In this document: positions 8,035 to 15,687 of the stretch, piece by piece
Position numbering within the stretch: the stretch's first letter is position 1
How the letters are laid out: each line of letters opens with the position of its first letter
Assembly (NCBI GenBank): GCA_017936785.1
Contig: JAGBEV010000003.1
Location: 1 to 44,240, forward strand
Source of the DNA: Lachnospiraceae bacterium
GTDB taxonomy: Bacteria > Bacillota > Clostridia > Lachnospirales > Lachnospiraceae
Direction of reading: 5' to 3'
DNA: 44,240 bases
Position numbers and translations under genes: made by a program
The notes under the pieces: generated by a model
What the model saw: only the letters and a program-made list of their open reading frames with translations
Databases searched by the model: none
Told to the model about the DNA's origin: nothing

Positions 8035-9280
8035 ACTTTTTGAGATTTCCTTCCAAAATTACCTGCTTTCCATCCCTTTTTACAATCTCGCCGATCTCAT
8101 AACAATCATAATGCCCGCATACAGCTTTCATAACTTTTTCTTCATATCCGCTTTCTACCACTATCGTCAGTCCCACACCGCAATTAAAAGTAGAAAGCAT
8201 CTCTTCCTGCCCTATATTCCCTACGCTTTGGATATAAGAAAAAACAGGAAGCGGCTTTATCTTAACCAGATCAATAACTGCACTTAATCCCTCCGGAATA
8301 ATCCTGCACAGATTTCCTTCAATCCCTCCGCCGGTAATATGTGCCATTCCGTGAATGTATGGACTGCCAAACAAATCTTTGATAGCTTTATAGTATGGCG
8401 TATGGGGTTTCATGATCTGCTCAATAAAGGTTTCTCCCTGAATCTTATCAAGCTTGATCTGCGGCATTTTATCCATCAGCATCCGTACCAGAGAATAGCC
8501 ATTTGTGTGAGGTCCGTTGGAAGCAACTGCTAACACCACATCTCCCTCTTTTATTGCCGAACCATCAATCAAGTTTTCTTTTGATACGATCCCTGCAATG
8601 CTGGAAGTAAGTATATAAGTGCCTTTATCCACTACCTGAGGCTGGATGGACGTTTCTCCTCCCACCAAAGCGCATTCATTTTCTTTGCATGCTTCAGAAA
8701 TGCCTTTTACAAAAGATTTGATCGTTTCTTTCTCCGCATTTCCACATACCACTGTGTCCAACACAGCCAAAGGCTTTGCGCCCATGACTGCAATATCATT
8801 TACCAGATGATTTATCATATCGTGGCAAATGGATTCACTATAACCATATTCCATGGCTAACTTCTGTTTGCTCCCCGGTTCCTCTGCTTTCAATACCAGA
8901 ACAGGATTTTTGATCTCCGGAAAATAAATATCATATAAAGAGGCAAAAGGACCCAGCCCGTTTAACACCCGCTTATCTTCCGTTTTCAGATAAACAGCCA
9001 TTTCCTTTTTCATGGCATCTGTATAGGAAATATCCACACCTGCCTTGCTATAGGAAAAACTTTCTGCATTTCTTTCCTGCCCCGCCAGTATTTCATCTAC
9101 GCTGACCTGCAGCAGATCTGCCAGATCCACAAGCATTTCCACATTAGGAAGTGTACCGTTTTCCCATTTGGAAACTGCCTGAAAAGAGACCTTTAATTTT
9201 TCTGCCACCTCCGCCTGGGTCAGACCCAGCAATTTTCTTCTGTATGAAATAAAATTTCCTATTTTTTGATTATCCAGCAT
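8027..9280 (-). CDS. XRE-type HTH fused to a PurM-like (AIR synthase) domain
   Basis: A 417-residue fusion. Residues 5-65 are a Cro/CI HTH (TQAEVAEKLKVSFQAVSKWE). Residues 78 to the end align through the whole PurM fold: KAGVDI, LVNDIAVMGAKPL, ALVGGET, SNGPHTNGYSLVR, HGMAHITGGGIEGNL, TFNCGVG. PurM makes aminoimidazole ribotide from FGAM and ATP. However, the usual DGVGTK motif is EEPGSK here (133-138), and the GGETAEMPGMY region reads GGETSIQPQVV, so ATP/metal binding is probably altered. I infer a regulator that senses a purine intermediate or nucleotide rather than the housekeeping enzyme. The start at 9280 has GGAGG seven bases upstream and a promoter at 9306-9334. The gene ends inside the EIICB operator. 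Confidence 0.85.
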   Translation of the reverse strand: MLDNQKIGNFISYRRKLLGLTQAEVAEKLKVSFQAVSKWENGTLPNVEMLVDLADLLQVSVDEILAGQERNAESFSYSKAGVDISYTDAMKKEMAVYLKTEDKRVLNGLGPFASLYDIYFPEIKNPVLVLKAEEPGSKQKLAMEYGYSESICHDMINHLVNDIAVMGAKPLAVLDTVVCGNAEKETIKSFVKGISEACKENECALVGGETSIQPQVVDKGTYILTSSIAGIVSKENLIDGSAIKEGDVVLAVASNGPHTNGYSLVRMLMDKMPQIKLDKIQGETFIEQIMKPHTPYYKAIKDLFGSPYIHGMAHITGGGIEGNLCRIIPEGLSAVIDLVKIKPLPVFSYIQSVGNIGQEEMLSTFNCGVGLTIVVESGYEEKVMKAVCGHYDCYEIGEIVKRDGKQVILEGNLKKWI

Positions 9281-9305
9281 AAAAACGCCTCCATTTCCTG
9301 TCTTT

Positions 9306-9334
9306 ATTGTATAAAACAGAAAATAAAGGCGCAA
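9306..9334 (-). promoter_or_regulatory. Promoter of the HTH-PurM fusion gene
   Basis: On the minus strand TTGCGC (9329-9334) and TACAAT (9306-9311) are separated by 17 bases. Transcription would start near 9300, leaving a leader of about 20 bases with GGAGG before the ATG at 9280. This also rules out the longer in-frame start at 9334. Confidence 0.6.
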
Positions 9335-9407
9335 TAACCGAATATTTGAAGATATGTTTCAAATTCTACCAGAAGTTGAATAACATTTCCTTTTGAAGTT
9401 TGAACTA

Positions 9408-9494
9408 CGGAAAGGAGAGGATTCGAACCTCCGGTACGCTTTCGCATACGGCGCATTAGCAATGCGCTGCCTTAAGCCTCTCGGCCACCTTTCC
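9408..9494 (-). tRNA. tRNA-Ser (anticodon GCT)
   Basis: Read on the minus strand, the acceptor stem GGAAAGG/CCTTTCC closes a type II tRNA with a long variable arm (CGTATGCGAAAGCGTAC) and a GGTTCGAATCC T-arm. The anticodon stem GCGCA/TGCGC encloses the loop TTGCTAA, giving anticodon GCT (AGC/AGT codons). The discriminator base is G, as usual for serine tRNAs. CCA is not encoded. Confidence 0.95.
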
Positions 9495-9498
9495 AAAG

Positions 9499-9582
9499 TG
9501 GATGGGGTAGGACTCGAACCTACGGTGTTTCTCATGTCAGGGTTTTACAGACCCCTGCCCTCGCCGCTAGGCATACCCATCC
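9499..9582 (-). tRNA. tRNA-Tyr (anticodon GTA)
   Basis: Minus-strand acceptor stem GGATGGG/CCCATCC with discriminator A. The anticodon loop CTGTAAA gives GTA. A long variable arm is present, as expected for bacterial tyrosine tRNA, and the T-arm is intact (TAGGTTCGAGTCCTA). Only four bases separate it from tRNA-Ser, so the tRNAs are co-transcribed. CCA is not encoded. Confidence 0.95.
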
Positions 9583-9586
9583 ATAA

Positions 9587-9659
9587 TGATCCCCGTGGGA
9601 CTTGAATCTGACATCTTCGGCCTGAAAGGCCGATGTCCTGACCTTTACACCAGGGGACC
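9587..9659 (-). tRNA. tRNA-Glu-like gene (anticodon TTC) with damaged D and T stems
   Basis: The acceptor stem GGTCCCC/GGGGATC and anticodon stem TCGGC/GCCGA with loop CTTTCAG (anticodon TTC) are intact, and the length is normal (73 bases without CCA). The T-stem strands TCAGA and CCCAC barely pair, and the D-stem GTGT/GGAC has a G-G clash where GTCT/GGAC is expected. It is therefore either a decaying copy or a tRNA with an unusual fold. An intact tRNA-Glu(TTC) elsewhere in the genome would support decay. It is first in the minus-strand cluster with tRNA-Tyr and tRNA-Ser. Confidence 0.7.
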
Positions 9660-9699
9660 TTACACAGGCTCCGGCATTACCGTTACCTGCTTTTTTATC

Positions 9700-9954
9700 T
9701 CACGCACCAATGCTGATCTGTGCAGAAATATCTACAACAAGAATGTCATCCATATGTACATGGAATACTGCTGCCAATACCACTAAATTATCTATGGAAG
9801 GCAACGCTGTTCCCTGCTGCCACTTGTAAATTGCCTGTGGTGTGGAAAATCCAAAGATATCCTGTAGATTTTTTACAGACAATCCGTTCTTTTTTCTCAA
9901 CTGAATGATATTCTGTCCCGTTTTTACCATATCAATGGTAGGGATTTGTGTCAT
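9700..9954 (-). CDS. Small XRE-family HTH regulator
   Basis: An 84-residue single-domain DNA-binding protein. The helix-turn-helix is seen at about residues 15-65 (LRKKNGLSVKNLQDIFGFST, then IYKWQQGTALPSIDNLVVLA), followed by a short tail. The ATG at 9954 has AGGAGG eight bases upstream; longer in-frame starts run into poorly coding sequence. It lies 117 bases after the end of rtcB on the same strand and 40 bases before the tRNA-Glu-like gene. Its target is unknown; regulation of itself or rtcB is only a guess. Confidence 0.8.
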   Translation of the reverse strand: MTQIPTIDMVKTGQNIIQLRKKNGLSVKNLQDIFGFSTPQAIYKWQQGTALPSIDNLVVLAAVFHVHMDDILVVDISAQISIGA

Positions 9955-10071
9955 TTTATTTTCCTCCTGTTCCGGCAAACTGAGAGTCCGCCGGAGACAG
10001 ATTCTACACCATACATTGACTGTGATTGGCGGGAGTTCAACAATCTGCTTCCAGATTCTGCTGCACACGGC

Positions 10072-11271
10072 TCAGTTTGCCTTAAAGTTATAAATTGGTT
10101 TCATCACATCAACGACAGTTACGGATTCTTTGATCACATCTATGATGTCTTCCAAAGATTTGTATGCCATCGGTGCTTCGTCTAATGTTGCTTCGTTGAC
10201 GGAAGTGGTATAGATTCCTTCCATCTCATGTTTGTATTCATCCAGGCTTAAGTTTTCCTTCGCTTTCTTTCTGGACATGATTCTTCCGGCTCCGTGGGGA
10301 GCGGAATAGTTCCATTCAGGGTTGCCCTTTCCTATTGCCAGTACGCTTCCATCCCTCATATTAATCGGAATCAGCACTTTTTCTCCTTCATGTGCCGCAA
10401 TGGCACCTTTTCTTAAAATCATTTCATCTGTATCAATATAATTATGAATGGTATGGAAAGCATCCGTACCGGTCATTCCGGTTCTTTCCAGCAATACTTC
10501 CGCTATTTTTTCCCGGTTTCTTCTGGCGAACTGCTGGCAGATTTCCACGTCCGCAAGATAATCTTCAAAATAAGTCCCATACAGGAAACACAAATCCTCA
10601 GGCATGGTAGCTTCCCTTCTATTCCAGGAAATCGCCTCCAATGCCGCCTGGATTTCCTTTCTTCTTCCTGCAGCCTTATACTCCCTGATAATGGCATCCC
10701 TTTCTTCAAAATAAGTTTCTTTTCCCTTATTTAAATCAACTGCCAGCTTCTGATAAATTTCTGCCACCTGTTTGCCAAGGTTTCGGCTTCCGCTGTGAAT
10801 GATCAGATAATTGGTTCCATCCTGGGCACGGTCCACCTCGATAAAATGATTGCCTCCGCCTAAGGTTCCGAGACTTCTCTCCAGCCTCTTGGTATCTCTC
10901 AGGCTTCTGTAGCAGCGAAGAACTGTCAGATCAAATCTTTCCTGTCTTCCTTCCCATACATTCATGCCGGAAGGCACATAGTGCGCCGCTTCATCCAGTT
11001 TTTCAAAATCAATGTCGCCTTTTCCCAAGTTGACTGTATACATTCCGCATCCGATATCCACTCCCACAATATTGGGAACTGCTTTATCCACAACGGTCAT
11101 GGTAGTTCCGATGGTACAGCCTTTTCCCGCATGTACGTCGGGCATGATCCTTACTTTACTGCCCTGAGTAAATTCGTAGTCACACATTCTGCGGATCTGT
11201 TCTATGGCTTCCTCTTCGATTACCTTTGCATAACAAATGGCTGTGTTTACTTTTCCTTTAATTTCTAACAT
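10072..11271 (-). CDS. rtcB: RtcB-type RNA 3'-phosphate ligase
   Basis: A 399-residue protein with the RtcB signature through its length. Metal/GTP-site motifs are MPDVHAGKGCTIG, VGVDIGCGM, GGGNHFIEV, HSGSRNLGKQ and SAPHGAGRIMSR (the guanylated histidine is in the last). It joins RNA 3'-phosphate or 2',3'-cyclic phosphate ends to 5'-OH ends using GTP and Mn2+, and repairs cleaved tRNA or rRNA. Length is close to E. coli RtcB. No RtcA or archease is nearby. The ATG at 11271 follows GTGAGGAAATAAGAG. Its closeness to three tRNA genes and an XRE regulator is suggestive of RNA repair but not proof. Confidence 0.94.
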   Translation of the reverse strand: MLEIKGKVNTAICYAKVIEEEAIEQIRRMCDYEFTQGSKVRIMPDVHAGKGCTIGTTMTVVDKAVPNIVGVDIGCGMYTVNLGKGDIDFEKLDEAAHYVPSGMNVWEGRQERFDLTVLRCYRSLRDTKRLERSLGTLGGGNHFIEVDRAQDGTNYLIIHSGSRNLGKQVAEIYQKLAVDLNKGKETYFEERDAIIREYKAAGRRKEIQAALEAISWNRREATMPEDLCFLYGTYFEDYLADVEICQQFARRNREKIAEVLLERTGMTGTDAFHTIHNYIDTDEMILRKGAIAAHEGEKVLIPINMRDGSVLAIGKGNPEWNYSAPHGAGRIMSRKKAKENLSLDEYKHEMEGIYTTSVNEATLDEAPMAYKSLEDIIDVIKESVTVVDVMKPIYNFKAN

Positions 11272-11373
11272 CTCTTATTTCCTCACTAATTCTTATATGG
11301 TCTTTTAGATTGTTTTGGATTTATTTTTCATATTCCAAATATGTTTTTATTACTTTATAAATATGCATAAAGA

Positions 11374-11408
11374 AAACCGCTTATCTCTTCCTATAAGATA
11401 AGCGGTTT
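11374..11408 (-). terminator. Rho-independent terminator of the small ORF
   Basis: A perfect 13-bp stem (AAACCGCTTATCT with AGATAAGCGGTTT) has a nine-base loop. On the minus strand it is followed by TTTTCTTT. It lies 33 bases after the stop of the ORF at 11442-11567. Confidence 0.75.
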
Positions 11409-11441
11409 CAAAATCCATGTAGGTCAATTCATAAAATAATA

Positions 11442-11567
11442 TCACACATTTCTTTGTCTTTGCCTTATCTTATATGAGAGCATGAAATCTAAGCCCTGAT
11501 CCTGACTCAGTGCTTGATAATGTTCCTCATTCAGATAAGCAGATATAAAAAATGTGTTCATCATCAT
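11442..11567 (-). CDS. Small 41-residue protein of unknown function
   Basis: I do not recognise this protein. It starts MMMNTFFISAYLNEEHYQAL and ends in a very basic tail (KIRQRQRNV). The case for a real gene is structural: a good AAAGGA ribosome site five bases before ATG, a promoter upstream (ATGACA, 17 bases, TATATT) and a clean terminator after the stop. It has no signal peptide or membrane segment. It sits alone between rtcB and the pilin-like gene. It could be a regulatory or stress microprotein, or the ORF of a dual-function RNA. Confidence 0.5.
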   Translation of the reverse strand: MMMNTFFISAYLNEEHYQALSQDQGLDFMLSYKIRQRQRNV

Positions 11568-11614
11568 AAATTCCTTTCCGGGCTTTTCATCAGCCGCTTT
11601 TTCTTTCTGGACCT

Positions 11615-11643
11615 AATATAACATATTAAAACAAATTTGTCAT
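11615..11643 (-). promoter_or_regulatory. Promoter of the small ORF
   Basis: On the minus strand ATGACA (11638-11643) and TATATT (11615-11620) are separated by 17 bases. The leader to the ATG at 11567 would be about 40 bases. Confidence 0.5.
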
Positions 11644-11801
11644 TATACCTGTAGTATAAATTTTTCATCCACATTCCAAATTCATACAAACGATTTTTTG
11701 TATTGATTTTATTGATTCACTCTGTTATTCTGAGAATATAATAAATAGAATTCTTTTAAGACACTCTTAGAAAGCAGTGTCCATAGGCAGGGAGATATAA
11801 T

Positions 11802-12311
11802 ATGAAAAGAAACGATCAGGGTTTTTCCCTTGTAGAATTGATCATTGTCATTGCAATTATGGCAATTCTCATTGGAGTCTTAACACCGGTCATGATCAAG
11901 TATGTGGAAAAAGCAAATGTGTCATCCGACCAGCAATTATTGGACTCTGTCTATCAGGCAGTGGTCTATGCTTCTGCCGATCCGGACATTGCATCTGACC
12001 CGGCTTCCAAAGCATTGATCGACGGGATGACAACCCCATGCACTTTAGAAAGTCTGATGACCCCTGCTGATAACAAGCTGTCAAAGGAAGTCATGGATAC
12101 ATTAGGATGGTCTGACCTAAACCAGTCAACTTATGAGCAACTGCTTCGTTCTGCCCATTCCTCCGACTGCGAGATATACTTAGTATATCAGGGCGGAATT
12201 AAAAATCCGCTGGTAATGTGGATCACCACTACGGATAAAACGGGAAAAAAAGACACTTCTAACACCTCCAATACCGCAGCCGGAATAGGTGATTGTATCA
12301 GCATCCAATGA
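11802..12311 (+). CDS. Orphan type IV pilin-like (pseudopilin) protein
   Basis: A 169-residue protein with a class III signal sequence: a short basic leader (MKRNDQG), then FSLVELIIVIAIMAILIG, with cleavage expected after Gly7 and the conserved Glu at position +5. The hydrophobic stretch is the usual N-terminal pilin helix. The globular part is variable and the tail is rich in Thr and Ser. Prepilin peptidase would process it and it would be assembled into a pilus or secretion pseudopilus, but none of those genes is present here. GGGAG lies seven bases before ATG. Its stop directly abuts the stop of the convergent glycosylase gene at 12312. Confidence 0.85.
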   Translation: MKRNDQGFSLVELIIVIAIMAILIGVLTPVMIKYVEKANVSSDQQLLDSVYQAVVYASADPDIASDPASKALIDGMTTPCTLESLMTPADNKLSKEVMDTLGWSDLNQSTYEQLLRSAHSSDCEIYLVYQGGIKNPLVMWITTTDKTGKKDTSNTSNTAAGIGDCISIQ

Positions 12312-13130
12312 TTATTTCTGTTTGTTCCCAAACAGCTCATAGTAAAATATGTACTGCTGCATGACTCCTTGATACCCTTTATAGCGTCTGTTGGGAAAAC
12401 CTTTTTTATAATGCCTCTTCATTGCCTGGTTAATATGGGTATCTATTGGAAAAGCCTCTAAATGATGCAGGGCAAAGAGACAGACACAATCCGCAACCTT
12501 TTCTCCTACACCAAACAATTTCAAAAGTTCTTCCTTTGCTTCCTTATAGGACATCTGCGAAATCTTCTCCAGATCCACCTCTCCTGCTGTAACGCTTCTG
12601 GCTGTGCGCACTACATACTTACTGCGATATCCCAGATTACACTCTTTCAGGGCATCCTCTTCCAGACTCGCCAAAGATTCCGGCGTCGGAAAAGCATAAT
12701 ATGTCTCACCCTCAGAGTTCTTCATCTCTTCTCCATAGCTTTCACATATATTTTGAATACAACGGCGAATCCTCACAATATTATTTTGTTGTGAAATCAG
12801 GAAAGAAACTATCATTTCCCATAAATCCTGCCGCAGAATCCGAATACCCCAGCCAAAAGCCGCCGCATCCATTAAATAAGAATCCTTCGAATTGATCCCC
12901 TCAATATAAGACGGATAATCCCCATCTAAATCAAAATATACCTTCCAAAAGCTTTCAAACTCTGCCTCATCACAATAGAAAATACATTCTTTTCCCTGCT
13001 GTTCCAGCTCCAGATATCGTTTCCCCGCAATAACCCCATATCTCCCATTCTCTTTTTGAGACATACGAAAGCATTGTCCTGACCGACAGATCTGCTCTAA
13101 ATTAAAATGACCGATTGTTTTCTTTATCAT
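12312..13130 (-). CDS. 8-oxoguanine DNA glycosylase (OGG-type, HhH-GPD)
   Basis: A 272-residue base-excision repair enzyme. The N-terminal domain has the OGG-type GQCFRM motif. The helix-hairpin-helix (LFGVGEKVADCVCLFAL) carries the catalytic lysine, and FPIDTHI carries the catalytic aspartate. It removes oxidised guanine and cuts the strand as a bifunctional lyase. Its length fits bacterial/clostridial OGG1 homologues rather than MutY, and there is no iron-sulfur cysteine cluster. AGGA lies upstream of ATG at 13130. It stands alone and converges with the pilin-like gene. Confidence 0.88.
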   Translation of the reverse strand: MIKKTIGHFNLEQICRSGQCFRMSQKENGRYGVIAGKRYLELEQQGKECIFYCDEAEFESFWKVYFDLDGDYPSYIEGINSKDSYLMDAAAFGWGIRILRQDLWEMIVSFLISQQNNIVRIRRCIQNICESYGEEMKNSEGETYYAFPTPESLASLEEDALKECNLGYRSKYVVRTARSVTAGEVDLEKISQMSYKEAKEELLKLFGVGEKVADCVCLFALHHLEAFPIDTHINQAMKRHYKKGFPNRRYKGYQGVMQQYIFYYELFGNKQK

Positions 13131-13275
13131 CTGTCTCTTCCTGCCTTTTTTTCATGTATTTCAAGCATTTTACTTATGTAATATATTAGCATTTGCCGGT
13201 CATATTTTTCAATAAGCTTAATTTTCCTATATTTCCCTACACTCTATTTTTCTATATTGGGCTGCACCTTTTACT

Positions 13276-14175
13276 TTAGGAATAGATATCCAGAATTTTG
13301 TTTAATTCATCTTTCAGCTGTTTCCGCACTTCTTCCGGTTCCAAAACCTCCAAATGCCTGCCAAAGCTGATCAGATAATAAAACATCCATGCCCCTTTAG
13401 GAAACCGGATCTCCACCAAAAAGCTGCCGTCTTCCATCTGTTCATAATTTTCAAATTCATCATAGACACGGTAGGCTGCTTCCCTTGCGATTTTTAATTT
13501 CAGTTTTATAGTCTCCTGCCGATAATTCTCCTGCTGTCTTCTTAACACCTGCCCCCCGCAGCTTCTCATAAAAGTTTCTTCGGTTAGCTGCAGCTTACGA
13601 ATCCGCTTTAATTTAAAAAAGCGGCAATCCTCCCGCTTCCTGCAATATCCATACAGATACCATGACTCCCCCTTAAAGCACAACTTAAGAGGCTCCACCT
13701 CCCGTTCTGTTTCCTGTCCCTTTACATTGGCATAAGAAAACCGGATTACCTTTTTCCCTATAATGGCTTCTTTTATATCCTGAAACAGCCTTTCTTCTCT
13801 TTTTCCATCTGCCCAGAATCCGAAATCCACCTCAATCCAATCGGACTGGGATTCTCCAAAAAGGCTTCCCAGTTTTTGCAGGGCACTATCCTCTTCTCCT
13901 AACCTTACAGCATCTACAGCCTTCAGGGCAGATAAGATTTCTTCCCTCTCTCTTTCCGTAATGACTGCCTTATTTAAGACAAATTCAGACAGGAGAGAAA
14001 CTCCCCCTCCTTTTCCCTTGCTCATATAAACAGGAATCCCTGCTCCGGATAAGATTTCTATATCCCGATAGATCGTTCTGGGGGATACTTCAAAGTGTTT
14101 TGCAAGTTCCTGGGCAGTGACCTTTCTTTTTTCCAAAAGAATATAAACAATTTCAAACAATCGGTTGATCTGCAT
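13276..14175 (-). CDS. WYL-domain transcriptional regulator (YafY type)
   Basis: A 299-residue regulator with an N-terminal HTH_11 domain (KVTAQELAKHFEVSPRTIYR, about 17-36). The WYL domain in the middle (KVIRFSYANVKGQ, then EPLKLCFKGESWYLYGYC) is followed by a C-terminal WCX-like region. WYL domains bind small ligands or nucleic acid fragments and control the HTH. The ATG lies just after the stop of the GyrI-like gene (14176), with AGAGAGG inside the upstream gene, so the two are translated together. It probably regulates this two-gene operon. Confidence 0.9.
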   Translation of the reverse strand: MQINRLFEIVYILLEKRKVTAQELAKHFEVSPRTIYRDIEILSGAGIPVYMSKGKGGGVSLLSEFVLNKAVITEREREEILSALKAVDAVRLGEEDSALQKLGSLFGESQSDWIEVDFGFWADGKREERLFQDIKEAIIGKKVIRFSYANVKGQETEREVEPLKLCFKGESWYLYGYCRKREDCRFFKLKRIRKLQLTEETFMRSCGGQVLRRQQENYRQETIKLKLKIAREAAYRVYDEFENYEQMEDGSFLVEIRFPKGAWMFYYLISFGRHLEVLEPEEVRKQLKDELNKILDIYS

Positions 14176-14814
14176 TTAAGCCTCTCTTTTCTTAATGGGA
14201 TGACGGATGACTGTCCTGCATCTTTCCGGTGCAACTCTGCGGGCATCGGATAAATAGATCTCGTGATGGCGCCTGTTATCCGTCATATCATTTTCATATC
14301 CGTTCTGCTCCAGATATTCATTCATTAGGGCAATGGTGGCAGGCTCATCATCATAAGGTCCTATATGCATGATCTGCACACACAATCCTTCCTGTAATGA
14401 CAAAAATTCTGCCTTTGAACAATCTATTTTCTTTTTTCTCTCCACTTCCTCTACTGCCCATCTAAAATCATCCCGGGTAACAAAATCCGGCAGCCTGATA
14501 ACTGAAATCCATTGAAATTTTTCTTTCTTGCCATAATCAATGCCTTCTATACCTTCCTGCCACCAAAAACCTTCCAGGGGCGGCACAACATATTCAAAAT
14601 AGCCCTCCATTTTGTAACCTGCTTTCGGACTCATTTTAATGGTAAATGCCAGGGAATAAAGAATGCTGATGGACTGCTTGTAGTCTCCGCCTTCTTCATT
14701 GGGATCTCCCTTTCCTCTTACTGCAATGTAATTCATTGCCGGAACATCCACGACCTCCGGTTTGTTTTTGGGCATATAAAATTCTTTATACTCTTTCTTG
14801 TAATCAAAAGCCAT
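14176..14814 (-). CDS. GyrI-like small-molecule-binding domain protein
   Basis: A 212-residue cytoplasmic protein of the GyrI-like/SOUL-type fold as found alone in Firmicutes. Recognisable features are the first strand (VVDVPAMNYIAVRGKGDPN), the aromatic-rich WWQEG region, and the end of the domain (GLCVQIMHIGPYDDEPATI). These domains bind drugs or hydrophobic ligands. The pairing with a WYL regulator is common in this phylum. AAAGGA lies six bases before ATG. No enzyme motif is visible. Confidence 0.8.
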   Translation of the reverse strand: MAFDYKKEYKEFYMPKNKPEVVDVPAMNYIAVRGKGDPNEEGGDYKQSISILYSLAFTIKMSPKAGYKMEGYFEYVVPPLEGFWWQEGIEGIDYGKKEKFQWISVIRLPDFVTRDDFRWAVEEVERKKKIDCSKAEFLSLQEGLCVQIMHIGPYDDEPATIALMNEYLEQNGYENDMTDNRRHHEIYLSDARRVAPERCRTVIRHPIKKREA

Positions 14815-14879
14815 ATATTTTCCTTTCTACTAAAATATCGAAAAATCAGTTTACTTTACAACATTTAAATTTATTCTCA

Positions 14880-15626
14880 TCATAACATACCTATAAATTT
14901 TTTTGCGGATAAAATCTCATTTGTAACAAACTTTCCGTCCTGAAACAGCGCATAATTTGCTGTGGGGGCAGGAACGTTTTTTGCCTTTTCCAGGCTGTCC
15001 ACAAAAATACTTTTAAAAGGAACCTTTTTCTCTCTTGCAGCCTCCTCAAGCAACGGAACATATTTTACAGTAAAAGGACATTGGTGGGTATAATACAGCA
15101 CAAAGCCTTTTTCCTCCACATGAGGATGTTTTGCCTGCGGCTTAAAACAAGGTTTCAAATCCGTTTTCTCAAAAGGGAGATACCATAGGGCAAAATCATC
15201 CTCCGCCTCATCTGCGATCTCAAATCCTTTATACTTTAAATAATCAGGCTCTATGGCAAACGGCTTCTTTTTTCTTCCGGAAGAAGACAACATACACAAG
15301 CCCTTTTTTCCCTTTTCCCTGCTATCACGAATACATTCTTCCAAAAGCTTGTTGGAATAGCCCTGTCCCTTCAATTGCCCTGCCACCCAGAAACAATCAA
15401 TATACATATATCCGTCTGCTTCCACCGGGGCCCATGCGTATTCGGCAGGAATATATTCAATAAAACATTTTCCCCTTACGTTGCCCTTTAAAAATACAAG
15501 TCCCTCCGGCAGTCTTTCTTTCAGCCAGGATTTTTTTGCTGCCACCTGACAGTCTTTATTGTTTGCAATGGCACAGCAGATATGTTCTTCTTCAATATTG
15601 TCTGCAGTTATTTTAATAAGATCCAT
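14880..15626 (-). CDS. GNAT acetyltransferase with C-terminal YoaP-like domain
   Basis: A 248-residue protein of two parts. Residues 1 to about 150 are a GNAT fold with the acetyl-CoA loop (QLKGQGYSNKLLEECI). The C-terminal part (about 165-248) looks like the YoaP-like domain, a thioredoxin-like module with HQCPF near its start. The substrate is unknown; relatives are annotated only as N-acetyltransferases. ATG at 15626 is chosen over the longer form because GAGGAG lies six bases before it. It is a single gene 53 bases before the GyrI-like start region, on the same strand. Confidence 0.78.
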   Translation of the reverse strand: MDLIKITADNIEEEHICCAIANNKDCQVAAKKSWLKERLPEGLVFLKGNVRGKCFIEYIPAEYAWAPVEADGYMYIDCFWVAGQLKGQGYSNKLLEECIRDSREKGKKGLCMLSSSGRKKKPFAIEPDYLKYKGFEIADEAEDDFALWYLPFEKTDLKPCFKPQAKHPHVEEKGFVLYYTHQCPFTVKYVPLLEEAAREKKVPFKSIFVDSLEKAKNVPAPTANYALFQDGKFVTNEILSAKKFIGML

Positions 15627-15687
15627 TGGCGTCTCCTCTCTATATACTGCCAGTCTCAAAACAACAGCCTGCTGAATGCTGCTCTTA

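Larger units (their letters stand above)
11272..11801. other. Intergenic region between rtcB and the pilin-like gene
   Basis: This 530-base stretch holds a complete small minus-strand transcription unit (promoter 11615-11643, 41-residue ORF 11442-11567, terminator 11374-11408). The plus-strand upstream region of the pilin-like gene has a TATAAT at 11737-11742, with a weak TTGATT 19 bases before it. The part 11280-11373 is plain AT-rich sequence. Confidence 0.6.

Noticed and set aside
8027-9280. Calling the HTH-PurM fusion simply purM or selD
   Set aside because: The fold is PurM-like rather than SelD-like, but the nucleotide/metal motif is altered and a DNA-binding domain is present, so a housekeeping enzyme name would mislead.
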